Assembly: GCF_003795145.1 (NCBI RefSeq) | Contig: NZ_CP027786.1 | Location: 186,001 to 250,000, forward strand | From: Tetragenococcus koreensis | GTDB taxonomy: Bacteria > Bacillota > Bacilli > Lactobacillales > Enterococcaceae | Direction: 5' to 3' | Length of the DNA: 64,000 bases | In this document: positions 15,645 to 24,269 of the stretch, piece by piece | Numbering within the stretch: position 1 is the first letter of the stretch | Layout of the letters: each line of letters starts with the position of its first letter | Position numbers and translations under genes: made by a program | Notes under the pieces: model-generated | Told to the model about the DNA's origin: nothing | The model's input: only the letters and a program-made list of their open reading frames with translations | Database searches by the model: none

Positions 15645-18077
15645 GTGGAAGAAGTTGTAATCATTGATGCGTTAAGAACGCCCGTCGGTAAATATCGGGG
15701 TCGTTTAAGTCAATTATCAGCTGTGGAATTAGGAACAGCTGTGACCAAAGAACTTATCGATAAGAACCAAAAAGCGGCATCAGCAACCAAACAAGTCATT
15801 TTTGGTAATGTGTTACAAGCGGGCAATGGACAAAATCCAGCCAGGCAAATTACTTTAAATAGTGGGCTAGCTGAAGGTGTCTATGCCTCAACAATTAATG
15901 AGGTCTGTGGATCTGGAATGAAAGCTATTGCTTTAGCAGCACAAGCAATCCGATTAAACGAAGCTGAAGTAGTATTAGCTGGTGGCGTTGAAAGTATGAG
16001 TCAGGCACCTTATCTGAGTCGTTATGATCAACAAGAAGATACATATTCCCAGCCAAAACCAGTCATGCTTTCTGATGGCTTAACCGATGTTTTTAGTGGA
16101 AAACATATGGGACTTACCGCTGAAAATGTGGCGAATAAATTTAATATATCAAGAAAAATGCAGGACATATTTGCTCTGCGTTCGCAGGAAAAGGCAGCCT
16201 ACGCTCAAGAAAACGGCTATTTCTCCGAAGAGATTCTACCGCTTCACATAGATGACGAAGTAGTGGAAAAAGATGAGGGCGTTAGAAAAGATACTTCTTT
16301 GGAAAAACTGGCACATTTAAAACCAGTATTTAAACCAGGTGGTACAGTGACGGCAGGAAATGCCTCAACGATCAATGATGGGGCTTCTGCAGTTATTCTC
16401 GCTTCAAAAAGCTTTGCTTTAGCAAATGATCTTTCCTATCTAGCAGTGCTTAAGGATGTGGTAGAAGTAGGAATCGATCCTAAAATTATGGGTGTTTCAC
16501 CTGTTAAGGCCATCCATCAGTTATTTGAACGTAATTCTTTAAGCGTGGAAGAAATTGACCTTTTTGAAATCAATGAAGCTTTCGCTGCGTCTTCAATTGC
16601 TGTTCAACAGGAGTTAGGGATACCCGAAGAGAAAGTCAATCTTTGCGGCAGCGGTATTTCCCTCGGTCACGCAATTGGATCTACTGGTACGCGGATCATT
16701 ACAACAGCTTGCCATCAATTAAACCGGATTGATGGACAGTATGCTGTTGTATCGCTATGTGTAGGCGGCGGGCTTGGATTAGCAGCTTTAATTGAACGGC
16801 CTAAAGAAAAAAAGACGTCGCGTTTTTATGAATTAACTAAACAAGAACGACTAGACACCTTAGTTTTCCAGCATAAAATTATGACTGAAACAGCTGACGA
16901 ATTAAAACAAACGGCTTTGCCAGATAATATTGCGGAAAATTTGACGGAAAATCAAGTGAGTGAAATTTCTGTTCCTATGGGACTTTTAAAATCGATTGAG
17001 GTCAATCAAAAAGAATACTTAGTTCCTATGGCAACCGAAGAACCCTCTGTGGTCGCCGCTTGTAATAATGGCGCACAGCTAGCTCAAAAATTGGGCGGGT
17101 TTACTGCTACTATGGCTAAAAAAGAAATTCGTGGACAAATTGTATTAATGAATGTCAGTGATAAAAAAGAGTTGATTAAACAGATAAAAGAAAATGAGCC
17201 ACTGATGATTTCTACCGCTGAAAAAGCGTATCCTTCCATTGTAAGACGTGGCGGGGGCGTAAGAAAAGTTGAAATTCGCGAGTTCGCTGAAGAACCTAGT
17301 TTTTTAAGTGTTGATTTACTTGTTGATACAAAAGATGCGATGGGCGCGAATATGTTAAATACGATGTTAGAAGCCGTTGCTACTCTTTTTAAGCAATGGT
17401 TCTCTGAAGAAATTTTGTTTAGCATTTTAAGCAATTATGCTACCGATGCTTTGGTAACGGCTGAATGTCAGGTTTCGTTTGCTAGTTTAGGAAAAGGTGA
17501 TGCTACAAAAGGTGAGCAAATCGCTAAAAAAATTGCTGCTGCTTCGACTTTCGCACAAATTGATCCTTACCGAGCAGCAACCCATAATAAGGGAAGTATG
17601 AATGGAATCGACGCTGTTGTTCTTGCTACGGGAAATGACACCAGAAGTATTAATAGCGCTGTTCATGCGTATGCAGCAAGAAGCGGACAATACCGTGGTT
17701 TGAGCCAGTGGGAAGTTGAAGATGGGCATTTGAAAGGTTTCATTGAATTACCCTTGGCCGTTGCAACGGCTGGAGGAGCGACCAAAGCTTTACCTAAAGC
17801 ACAAGCATCATTAGAAATGTTGGCAGTCAATGACGCTAAAGAATTAGCTGAAGTTATCGCAGCTGTAGGTTTGGCACAAAACTTGGCTGCGCTCAAAGCC
17901 TTAGTGAGTGAAGGCATTCAAAAAGGGCACATGGCATTACAAGCTCGTACATTAGCAATGAATGCCGGTGCTAAAGCTTCAGAAGTGCAAAAAGTAGCCA
18001 CTAGGTTAAAAAGAACGCAGATGAACGAAGAAAATGCTCGTCAAATTTTACAAGACATTAGAAATCAAAAGGATTAA
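15645..18077 (+). CDS. mvaE: Bifunctional acetyl-CoA acetyltransferase / HMG-CoA reductase
   Basis: Fusion protein (810 residues) for the first and third steps of the mevalonate pathway. Residues 1 to about 390 are a thiolase with nucleophile Cys88 in NEVCGSGMKA, the NEAFAAS block, GHAIGSTGTR and CVGGGLG. Residues from about 400 form a class II HMG-CoA reductase: PMATEEPSVVAA, the ANMLNTMLEAVA segment, DPYRAATHNKGSMNGIDAV and VGLAQNLAALKALV. The fusion is typical of enterococci and close relatives and is a strong taxonomic mark. GTG start at 15645 follows TGGAGGTGA. Confidence 0.96.
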   Translation: MEEVVIIDALRTPVGKYRGRLSQLSAVELGTAVTKELIDKNQKAASATKQVIFGNVLQAGNGQNPARQITLNSGLAEGVYASTINEVCGSGMKAIALAAQAIRLNEAEVVLAGGVESMSQAPYLSRYDQQEDTYSQPKPVMLSDGLTDVFSGKHMGLTAENVANKFNISRKMQDIFALRSQEKAAYAQENGYFSEEILPLHIDDEVVEKDEGVRKDTSLEKLAHLKPVFKPGGTVTAGNASTINDGASAVILASKSFALANDLSYLAVLKDVVEVGIDPKIMGVSPVKAIHQLFERNSLSVEEIDLFEINEAFAASSIAVQQELGIPEEKVNLCGSGISLGHAIGSTGTRIITTACHQLNRIDGQYAVVSLCVGGGLGLAALIERPKEKKTSRFYELTKQERLDTLVFQHKIMTETADELKQTALPDNIAENLTENQVSEISVPMGLLKSIEVNQKEYLVPMATEEPSVVAACNNGAQLAQKLGGFTATMAKKEIRGQIVLMNVSDKKELIKQIKENEPLMISTAEKAYPSIVRRGGGVRKVEIREFAEEPSFLSVDLLVDTKDAMGANMLNTMLEAVATLFKQWFSEEILFSILSNYATDALVTAECQVSFASLGKGDATKGEQIAKKIAAASTFAQIDPYRAATHNKGSMNGIDAVVLATGNDTRSINSAVHAYAARSGQYRGLSQWEVEDGHLKGFIELPLAVATAGGATKALPKAQASLEMLAVNDAKELAEVIAAVGLAQNLAALKALVSEGIQKGHMALQARTLAMNAGAKASEVQKVATRLKRTQMNEENARQILQDIRNQKD

Positions 18078-18079
18078 AA

Positions 18080-18116
18080 AAAGCGGCCAGAGATAATATT
18101 TCTCTGGTCGTTTATT
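18080..18116 (+). terminator. Terminator after mvaE
   Basis: CGGCCAGAGA (18084-18093) with TCTCTGGTCG (18101-18110, one G-U pair), then TTTATT, seven bases after the mvaE stop. Confidence 0.85.
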
Positions 18117-18132
18117 AGCTAAAAGTAAGTAA

Positions 18133-18222
18133 AGAAATGATTTATTCCTCAATAATAAAAAATGAGTAAAGGAATAAGAAATCCTTACTCAATAAAACAA
18201 TATTGAGTAAGGAAATCAGCTT
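18133..18222 (+). repeat. Intergenic repeat element, copy 1
   Basis: An element of about 85 bases containing ATTCCTCAATAATAAAAAAT, then GAGTAAAGGAATAAGAAA, then a perfect 12-bp inverted repeat CCTTACTCAATA/TATTGAGTAAGG with a 6-base loop (18183-18212). Closely similar to copy 2 at 18299-18384 and, inverted, to copy 3 near 42690-42780. Non-coding. Confidence 0.75.
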
Positions 18223-18298
18223 TTTTTATTCAATAACGAGTAAAATACAGTTAAAATGGGTAAAATAAACGAAAAACAGTGAAAAATGAGGATAGAAA

Positions 18299-18384
18299 TA
18301 ACGATTTGTTCCTCAACAATAAAAAAATGAGTAAAGAAATAAGAAACCCTTACTCAATAAATCAGTATTGAGTAAGGAAAACTG
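18299..18384 (+). repeat. Intergenic repeat element, copy 2
   Basis: Same order of blocks as copy 1 at 18133-18222 (TTGTTCCTCAACAATAAAAA, GAGTAAAGAAATAAGAAAC, CCTTACTCAATA/TATTGAGTAAGG hairpin), about 165 bases downstream in the same orientation. Further ACTCAATAA and ACGAGTAAAA fragments lie between and after the copies, suggesting older decayed units. Confidence 0.75.
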
Positions 18385-18442
18385 TATCCATTACTCAATA
18401 AGAGGAAAAAATAAGATGAAGTCATTCTCCTTATTTACAAAA

Positions 18443-19447
18443 CTACATACGGTTAATAATTTCGTCTACATTTTTGATGGTCACTGAAATTGTTCCGTCA
18501 GGGTTATTGATAAATTCGATTAACTCCGGATTACGATAAACAGTAAGCGGGACAACTAGCTCAATGCCGTTGGAAAGTTTTAGCTTTTGTTTGCCATATT
18601 TCTTTTCAGAAACTTCTCTTACTTCGCGCATCATTGGAGTTTGACTGGTCACTCCTTGTTCTTCGACTTCTTCTTCAAATGACATTTTCGCTGTAACATT
18701 ATCTTTAAAAACTTGTTCAGCTACTTGTTTAGTATCGATTTGGCCATGTTCTTCGATTGTATCGTAAACTGCTTCTTTTACATCTGCTAACAGATCATAG
18801 CTAGGTGTATTGAATTTTTCGCCAATTTCTTCGGCTGTTTTTTTGATGACTTTGACATGGTCTTCTAAAGACGGAGCAGGCTGGGTTTCAATGACTTTAT
18901 TGGAAAAATAATTCATTTTTTCTCCAGAAAAAGTATACTGTTTTTCAATGAGCTCGTAGGATAAATCGGCTAGATTAATGGTAATTCCTTCATCTGCTTT
19001 TTGAGATTTACCAGAAAGTATCGCCCGGTTAATTATGAGATCATTTTGGATTCCGTGTTCATTCGTGTCGACATAATGAGTGAATCCTTCGGTATATTTT
19101 ACTTTCAAAAAAGCTACATACATACTTGTATCAAGTTCATATAACACCACGAAAACATCGCTGTCAGGAGCATCTTCACTTTGTTGATAAATTTCATACC
19201 AGCGCTTTACAAAAGTTTCGCTGAAATGAATAAAATCTTTTTCTGCTTGCTGGGTTAATTCAGCAATTTCGGAATCTTCTGCTAAAGTCCCTGTTTTGGT
19301 TTGCGAGGTGGCTAGTTTTTGGACCTTTTTGGTTAAATAATCTCGGATATATTCAGTACTTAAATCCAGCTCTACTTGCGAAAAGACCGGATCTCCTGAT
19401 TTTCTATCAATGATGTGCATGATTGCTTGTTTTAAATAAATGTCCAT
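18443..19447 (-). CDS. Nucleoid-associated protein, NdpA/YejK family
   Basis: A 334-residue soluble protein of the 37-kDa nucleoid-associated family (PF04245). Typical features are the N-terminal MDIYLKQAIMHIID, the central domain with ILSGKSQKADEGITINL, and the C-terminal GIELVVPLTVYRNPELIEFINNPDGTISVTIKNV. Members associate with DNA, but their role is poorly defined. The acidic composition is moderate. Shine-Dalgarno AAAGGAAG precedes ATG 19447. Monocistronic, divergent from the gene at 19728. Confidence 0.82.
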   Translation of the reverse strand: MDIYLKQAIMHIIDRKSGDPVFSQVELDLSTEYIRDYLTKKVQKLATSQTKTGTLAEDSEIAELTQQAEKDFIHFSETFVKRWYEIYQQSEDAPDSDVFVVLYELDTSMYVAFLKVKYTEGFTHYVDTNEHGIQNDLIINRAILSGKSQKADEGITINLADLSYELIEKQYTFSGEKMNYFSNKVIETQPAPSLEDHVKVIKKTAEEIGEKFNTPSYDLLADVKEAVYDTIEEHGQIDTKQVAEQVFKDNVTAKMSFEEEVEEQGVTSQTPMMREVREVSEKKYGKQKLKLSNGIELVVPLTVYRNPELIEFINNPDGTISVTIKNVDEIINRM

Positions 19448-19727
19448 AAATTTCTTCCTTTCATTTCCATTCTATAGTGTACAAAAAAATCGGCTGTGAA
19501 GGAAGCAAAATAATGAAAGTTGTTTATAGAAATGAAGTAATTTTTTACCAGAACTTGTTTTTGGTTACGAGTGAAAAGCGCCCTCGTTTTTGATTAGAAC
19601 TTGGTGAAACGTCCAAATACAAGCGGAAAATGAGTTTAAATAAACGATTTCTGAACTTTTTCATGAAAATCACTGTTCAACGAACGGTTTTTTTCTTATA
19701 ATCAAATAGTATTGAAAGGGGAACATT
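19448..19727. other. Divergent intergenic region (280 bases)
   Basis: Carries the promoters of the ndpA-like gene (minus) and the gene at 19728 (plus). For the latter a TATAAT lies at about 19697-19702, preceded by the small palindrome GTTC-AAC-GAAC near the -35 position. No gene seen. Confidence 0.5.
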
Positions 19728-20381
19728 ATGAAAAAGAAACAATTAGCAAAACTACAACAACAATTTCAACCATCTTTTAAATCTACGCAAGCCAAAGTAT
19801 TTCATATGATGGAAAAGAAGATCGACGAAAGATATGGTTTTAAAATTGAAACATTTATGCAAAGTGAACGTCCAGATGAATTGATTATTCGCCGTTTGGA
19901 TTTGGATCAAGGGGCAAAAGATAAAGAGATTAATATTCCTTTAGATGAGAACTTTACCGATGTGATTAAACGAATCCAGAACGGTGAAAAAAGTTTAGGA
20001 GAACTTTTTAGTGATAACTTAGCACAAGAAGTTGCTAGTTTTTGGCCATCAACAAAAGGACAACCACAAACAGAAAAAACAACGGTAAAACAAGGGAATA
20101 CTGATGCAACTGAAAGTAGTTCAGAAGCAAGCGAGTCTATGAAATTTATCGCTTTCAAAAAAGCGATCGAAAACTACGCGAATTTTTACATTGAAACAGA
20201 CAAGTCTCATTATCAAATCAAAGAACAAACAAAAACTGAGTCTCGTCTCCTAGCAACCATCTCAGTTCAATCGGAAAATGATTATACCATTGAGCCCGCA
20301 TTAAATAGAAAATATAAATTGAAATTAGAGCTTATTCCACTTATCGAAGCGTTTGCTCAAACGCCTCTTGAAGATCGTTAA
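19728..20381 (+). CDS. Conserved-looking protein of unknown function
   Basis: I do not recognise this 217-residue soluble protein. It is hydrophilic with no signal peptide or membrane segment. The N-terminal part (1-100) contains KKKQLAKLQQQFQPSF and DERYGFKIETFM. A Ser/Thr/Gln/Glu-rich linker (about 110-140) separates it from a second part beginning FIAFKKAIENYANFYIE. Start ATG follows AAGGGG at good spacing. It stands alone between a divergent promoter region and a structured intergenic element. Coding potential is good: normal codon use and ribosome-binding site. Confidence 0.7.
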   Translation: MKKKQLAKLQQQFQPSFKSTQAKVFHMMEKKIDERYGFKIETFMQSERPDELIIRRLDLDQGAKDKEINIPLDENFTDVIKRIQNGEKSLGELFSDNLAQEVASFWPSTKGQPQTEKTTVKQGNTDATESSSEASESMKFIAFKKAIENYANFYIETDKSHYQIKEQTKTESRLLATISVQSENDYTIEPALNRKYKLKLELIPLIEAFAQTPLEDR

Positions 20382-20737
20382 AAAGTCTGGGACATTAATC
20401 ACTTTCCAGCGAGATTTGCGAAAAAATAACCAACCGTCCTTTGATTTTCCGTATTTTGTGACAAGGGCCTACCAAACATCTGTAGGAGCTATCCTACAGG
20501 TGTTCATGAAATTAACTTTGCTGGGGATTTTTCTTCCAGCTTTTTTTACTGTGAATTACGGTTAAGATTAAGTATAGCAACCTAAAACAAGTCCCGACCA
20601 AACAAATAGTAAAGGTATTTAAAAGAAAGATTGCTTTTTTTTTAAAGTTTTTATTTTTTTACCCTGTTTCGTAGACAGTCTATTGCAGGATATAGTAGGC
20701 TAATGCTTGATATAAAAAAGGTTGGATAGGTAAACTT
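20382..20737 (+). ncRNA. Structured intergenic element: long 3' UTR or small RNA candidate
   Basis: A 12-bp stem ACATCTGTAGGA/TCCTACAGGTGT (20476-20487 and 20492-20503, loop GCTA) is followed by a terminator, GCTGG (20520-20524) with CCAGC (20536-20540) and a run of seven T. Flanking segments GTCTGGGAC (about 20386) and GTCCCGACC (about 20592) are near inverted repeats. No open frame here looks real. It could be the 3' UTR of the preceding gene, an independent small RNA, or a decayed repeat. Confidence 0.4.
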
Positions 20738-21367
20738 ATGAATAAAAAAAAGAAATCGATATTAAAAAAAGTGTTATTATTAGTTTCGATAATGATACTT
20801 ACTTTAGGTGGCTATTATTTATATCGAAACTATCAAATTTTAAAACAGGTTCATCAATATGAAGAACAAGTGGAAAAAGCGGTACAAGAAGAAAATATTC
20901 CGCAGTATAGAGACTTAGTACTGGGCATTATTTTTACAGAAACTAAAGGTGAGCATAATGACCCTATGCAAAGTTCTGAAAGTACGGGGGGGTATCCTAA
21001 TCAAATTGAGGAGTCACAAGAAAGCATCGAACAAGGTGTGGCTTTCTTAGCCACGGCGATTAAAAAAGCAGACGCTGAAGGCTGCGACCTGTGGACTGCT
21101 GTCCAAGCCTATAATTTTGGGCTAGACTACATCGACTATGTAGCTGAAAACGGCAAAACCAATCGTCTGGAATTGGCAGAACGCTATTCCAAAAATACGC
21201 TGTCTCCTGAACTGGGAAACAATGAGCAAACAAAATACCGTTATTTAAGTTATCAGTCAGTACTATACAATGGTGGGTATTTATACCATAATGGCGGAAA
21301 TTTTTTCTATGCAGACCTGGTAAAAGCAAATGAGAAAAAAATAGAACAAACCAATTTTTTATTTTAA
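20738..21367 (+). CDS. Membrane-anchored lysozyme-like cell-wall hydrolase (PvaA/CwlT N-domain type)
   Basis: A 209-residue protein with an N-terminal signal anchor (residues 8-28, ILKKVLLLVSIMILTLGGYY) and an extracellular lysozyme-like domain (PF13702). Key parts are LVLGIIFTETKGEHNDPMQSSES with the presumed catalytic Glu, then YPNQIEESQESIEQGVAFLA, and ALWTAVQAYNFG-like sequence LWTAVQAYNFGLDYIDYV. Pneumococcal vaccine antigen A is a known relative; such domains cut peptidoglycan glycan strands. The next gene, for a lipid-carrier translocase, starts 30 bases on, fitting an envelope role. Confidence 0.8.
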   Translation: MNKKKKSILKKVLLLVSIMILTLGGYYLYRNYQILKQVHQYEEQVEKAVQEENIPQYRDLVLGIIFTETKGEHNDPMQSSESTGGYPNQIEESQESIEQGVAFLATAIKKADAEGCDLWTAVQAYNFGLDYIDYVAENGKTNRLELAERYSKNTLSPELGNNEQTKYRYLSYQSVLYNGGYLYHNGGNFFYADLVKANEKKIEQTNFLF

Positions 21368-21397
21368 AAAGAAATGTGGGTAGGAGTGGAAGACTTA

Positions 21398-22243
21398 ATG
21401 GAAAATGAGACACAGTCGGCAAAGGCTGGTACTAAAGATTGGATTTTGCGCTTTGTTAAAGGAATGTTTATCGGTTCTGGTTTTATTTTACCAGGAGTTT
21501 CTGGTGGCGCGTTAGCCGCGATTTTTGGTATTTACGAACGAATTATTAGCTTTTTAGCTCATATTACAAGAAACTTTAAAGAAAATGTCTTATTTTTTAT
21601 TCCAGTTGGTTTAGGTGGTTTGACTGGCATATTCATATTATCTTTTGCGGTTAGTTTTTTATTGGGCTCTTACGCCAGTATTATTTTGTGGTTTTTTGTC
21701 GGTTGTATTGTAGGAACTGCTCCTGCTTTATGGAAAGAAGCTGGAAAAAAAGGGCGGTCCAACCGGGATTTAGTTATTTTAGTTGTTAGTTTTGTAGTAG
21801 CGACGATTTTTTTATGGAAAGGCTCTGGTTTATTTACCGAAGTTCCGCACAATATCTGGACCTGGATGATTGCCGGCTTTTTAATTGCTTTAGGCGTGAT
21901 TGTTCCGGGGTTAAGTCCATCTAATTTTCTTGTTTATATGGGTATGTATAAAGCGATGGCAGACGGTTTTAAAAGCCTGGATCCCAGTGTAATCATACCT
22001 ATCGGAATTGGCGGTATTATTACAGTTTTTAGTCTTTCTAAATTGATGGATTACATTTTCAGTAAGGCGTATCCGCAGTTATTTCATTTTATTATGGGCG
22101 TGGTCTTTGCTTCAACCATTATGATCATACCGACAGATTATGCTGACTTTGGCTTTATTGACTATAGTGCTTGTGTATTAATGTTAGGCCTAGGAGCACT
22201 TTTAGGTGCTTGGATGAGCCGTCTAGAAGAACGTTATAAATAA
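21398..22243 (+). CDS. DUF368 family membrane protein, undecaprenyl-phosphate translocase (PopT type)
   Basis: Polytopic membrane protein (about 281 residues) of the DUF368 family. Diagnostic repeats are GSGFILPGVSGGALAAIFGIYE near the N-terminus and the related ALGVIVPGLSPSNFLVYMGMY in the second half, an internal duplication. DUF368 proteins of staphylococci and others have been shown to recycle undecaprenyl phosphate across the membrane. I chose ATG 21398 because TAGGAG lies 11 bases upstream; ATG 21374 and GTG 21386 are also in frame. It probably shares an mRNA with the lysozyme-like gene. Confidence 0.82.
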   Translation: MENETQSAKAGTKDWILRFVKGMFIGSGFILPGVSGGALAAIFGIYERIISFLAHITRNFKENVLFFIPVGLGGLTGIFILSFAVSFLLGSYASIILWFFVGCIVGTAPALWKEAGKKGRSNRDLVILVVSFVVATIFLWKGSGLFTEVPHNIWTWMIAGFLIALGVIVPGLSPSNFLVYMGMYKAMADGFKSLDPSVIIPIGIGGIITVFSLSKLMDYIFSKAYPQLFHFIMGVVFASTIMIIPTDYADFGFIDYSACVLMLGLGALLGAWMSRLEERYK

Positions 22244-22276
22244 ATAACAATTAACTGATTGCTGTGAGCAAAAAGT

Positions 22277-22304
22277 TTGTAAATTCTTGAGAATATGATA
22301 CAAT
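22277..22304 (+). promoter_or_regulatory. Promoter of dnaG-rpoD
   Basis: -35 TTGTAA (22277-22282), 16-base spacer, extended -10 TGA-TACAAT (TACAAT 22299-22304). About 105 bases of leader precede dnaG. Confidence 0.65.
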
Positions 22305-22332
22305 AGTATATGTAGAAAACTGTCTATTTATT

Positions 22333-22366
22333 AATCGCACTGATATGATGTTAGTGCGATTTTTTA
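22333..22366 (+). terminator. Terminator-like hairpin in the dnaG leader
   Basis: AATCGCACT (22333-22341) and AGTGCGATT (22353-22361), followed by TTTTT, lie between the promoter at 22277 and the dnaG ribosome-binding site. As drawn it would stop transcripts from this promoter after about 55 bases. Confidence 0.8.
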
Positions 22367-22409
22367 CCGATAGATCAGCTCATCTTACAACTCTAGGAGG
22401 TGAGTAAAC

Positions 22410-24245
22410 GTGGCGAAAATACCGCAACAAGTGATTGATGATATTCGTGATAAAACGAATATCGTTGATGTTATTGGTCAATATGTGCAACTGAAAAAAT
22501 CGGGTAGTAAAAATTATTCCGGGCTTTGTCCATTCCACAATGAAAAAACGCCATCGTTTTCTGTTGCTGAAGATAAGCAGTTTTATTATTGTTTCGGTTG
22601 CGGTCGTGGCGGAAATATTTTTTCTTTTATCCAGGAGATAGAAGGTCTTTCTTTCGTTGAGTCGGTGTTAAAAGTGGCTGAGATAGAAGGCATTGAGGTC
22701 TCTAAACAGTATCAAAACGTTGCAGTTGAAAATGAGACCAGTTCAAAACAACAACAGTTGATTCAATTGCATGAAAAAGCGGCCGAAGTTTATCATCATA
22801 TGTTAGTTAATACAGCTATAGGTGAAGGGGCTCTTGATTATTTGCATAAAAGAGGGTTGAATGACCAGTTGATTGAAGAGTTTAACATTGGTTTTGCTCC
22901 TAATCAACGTGATTTTTTGGTCCGTGTGTTTCAAAACGAAGCATTGGATTCAAACATTTTTCCTGAATCCGGATTGTTTGTTGAACGAGAAAATGAAGAG
23001 TTAGTGGATCGCTTTTATCAACGGATTATGTTTCCTATTCGTAATTTTCAAGGGAAAACAGTTGGCTTTTCGGGTCGTTTTTTTGCAACGGAGGATTTCG
23101 ACGATCAAGATCAACCCAAATATCTCAATTCCCCTGAAACAACACTGTTTAATAAACGTGAAATCTTATTTAATTTTGATAAGGCTCGTAGTGGTATAAG
23201 AAAAAGCGGTACTGTCTATTTATTTGAAGGATTTATGGATGTTTTGGCAGCTTACCGAACGGGGGTTACCAATGGGATTGCTTCAATGGGAACTAGCTTA
23301 ACAAATGAGCAAATCACTGCGATTTCTCGTGTGGCACAAGAATTAGTCCTTTGTTATGATGGCGATCAAGCCGGCATTGCTGCAACGGATCGAGCAATCG
23401 GTCATTTACAAGAATCAAGTGGTATTGATTTATCGGTTGTAAGCGTTCCGGAAAATCTTGATCCAGATGAATACGTTAAAAAGTATGGGCAAGAGCCATT
23501 TGTTAAATTGCTCGAGCATGGCAAAGAAACTGTGTTTTCATTTAAAATGCATTACCGACGTATGAATAAAAATATGTCTAATGAAAAAGAACAGGTTGAA
23601 TATGTGCAAGAACTGTTACATGATTTGCTGAATGTAGATTCTTTAATCGAACAAGATCGCTATTTAACGCAGTTGTCTACTGAGTTTCAAATATCACGAG
23701 AAACATTACAGCAACAATTGCGTGACTTAAAACGACAACGTCGAAATAAAGAAAAGGCGCCTGTGGCACCATCTAATACAGCGCCTGTCCAGGAAAGATC
23801 ACAGGGTGGATCACGTAAAACACAAGTACAAAAAGCAGAAGAGTTGCTATTATACCGGTTGTTTAACGATGAAACACTTAACCAGCGTCTGAAACAAACA
23901 CAAGTCGTATTTGCTCACGAAATTTATCAAGAGTTATATATGCTCTATGATGCTTATATAGAAAGCGAAGGTGAATTTGTTCTTGCTAAGTTTTTGGATT
24001 TTATAAAAGATGATCGTATGCGTAATATTGTTAGTACCATTGCTAGTTTGAATGTTCCAGAAGAAGGAAGCCAACAAGAGTTTCAAGACTTATTGTCGGT
24101 CATTCAAAGATCGAGTTTGGTTGAAGAAATTAATGATAAAAAGATCAAGCAGCAAGAGGCTAGTCAAAAAGGTAACCAACAATTAGAATTAGATTTAGCA
24201 ATGGAAATTATAAACCTTACTAAAGAATTGAAACAAGTCAAATAG
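22410..24245 (+). CDS. dnaG: DNA primase
   Basis: Makes RNA primers for replication with the DnaB-type helicase. The 611 residues show a CHC2 zinc finger (CPFHNEKTPSFSV then YYCFGCGRGG, residues 41-65), the catalytic core with the Toprim motif (YLFEGFMDVLAAYR and LCYDGDQAGIAA), and a C-terminal helicase-interaction domain after a charged linker (DLKRQRRNKEKAP). GTG start 22410 follows AGGAGGTGAG. It is co-transcribed with rpoD, as in the macromolecular synthesis operons of other Firmicutes, but rpsU is not adjacent. Confidence 0.95.
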   Translation: MAKIPQQVIDDIRDKTNIVDVIGQYVQLKKSGSKNYSGLCPFHNEKTPSFSVAEDKQFYYCFGCGRGGNIFSFIQEIEGLSFVESVLKVAEIEGIEVSKQYQNVAVENETSSKQQQLIQLHEKAAEVYHHMLVNTAIGEGALDYLHKRGLNDQLIEEFNIGFAPNQRDFLVRVFQNEALDSNIFPESGLFVERENEELVDRFYQRIMFPIRNFQGKTVGFSGRFFATEDFDDQDQPKYLNSPETTLFNKREILFNFDKARSGIRKSGTVYLFEGFMDVLAAYRTGVTNGIASMGTSLTNEQITAISRVAQELVLCYDGDQAGIAATDRAIGHLQESSGIDLSVVSVPENLDPDEYVKKYGQEPFVKLLEHGKETVFSFKMHYRRMNKNMSNEKEQVEYVQELLHDLLNVDSLIEQDRYLTQLSTEFQISRETLQQQLRDLKRQRRNKEKAPVAPSNTAPVQERSQGGSRKTQVQKAEELLLYRLFNDETLNQRLKQTQVVFAHEIYQELYMLYDAYIESEGEFVLAKFLDFIKDDRMRNIVSTIASLNVPEEGSQQEFQDLLSVIQRSSLVEEINDKKIKQQEASQKGNQQLELDLAMEIINLTKELKQVK

Positions 24246-24269
24246 CAACATCGAAGGGAGTCTTCTTTT

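Noticed and set aside
18133-18384. Possible CRISPR array
   Set aside because: Only two units with palindromic, unequal repeats and no regular spacers; no cas genes nearby.
20353-20565. 70-codon frame overlapping the end of the unknown gene at 19728
   Set aside because: It lies across a hairpin and terminator, has no ribosome-binding site and shows no family resemblance.
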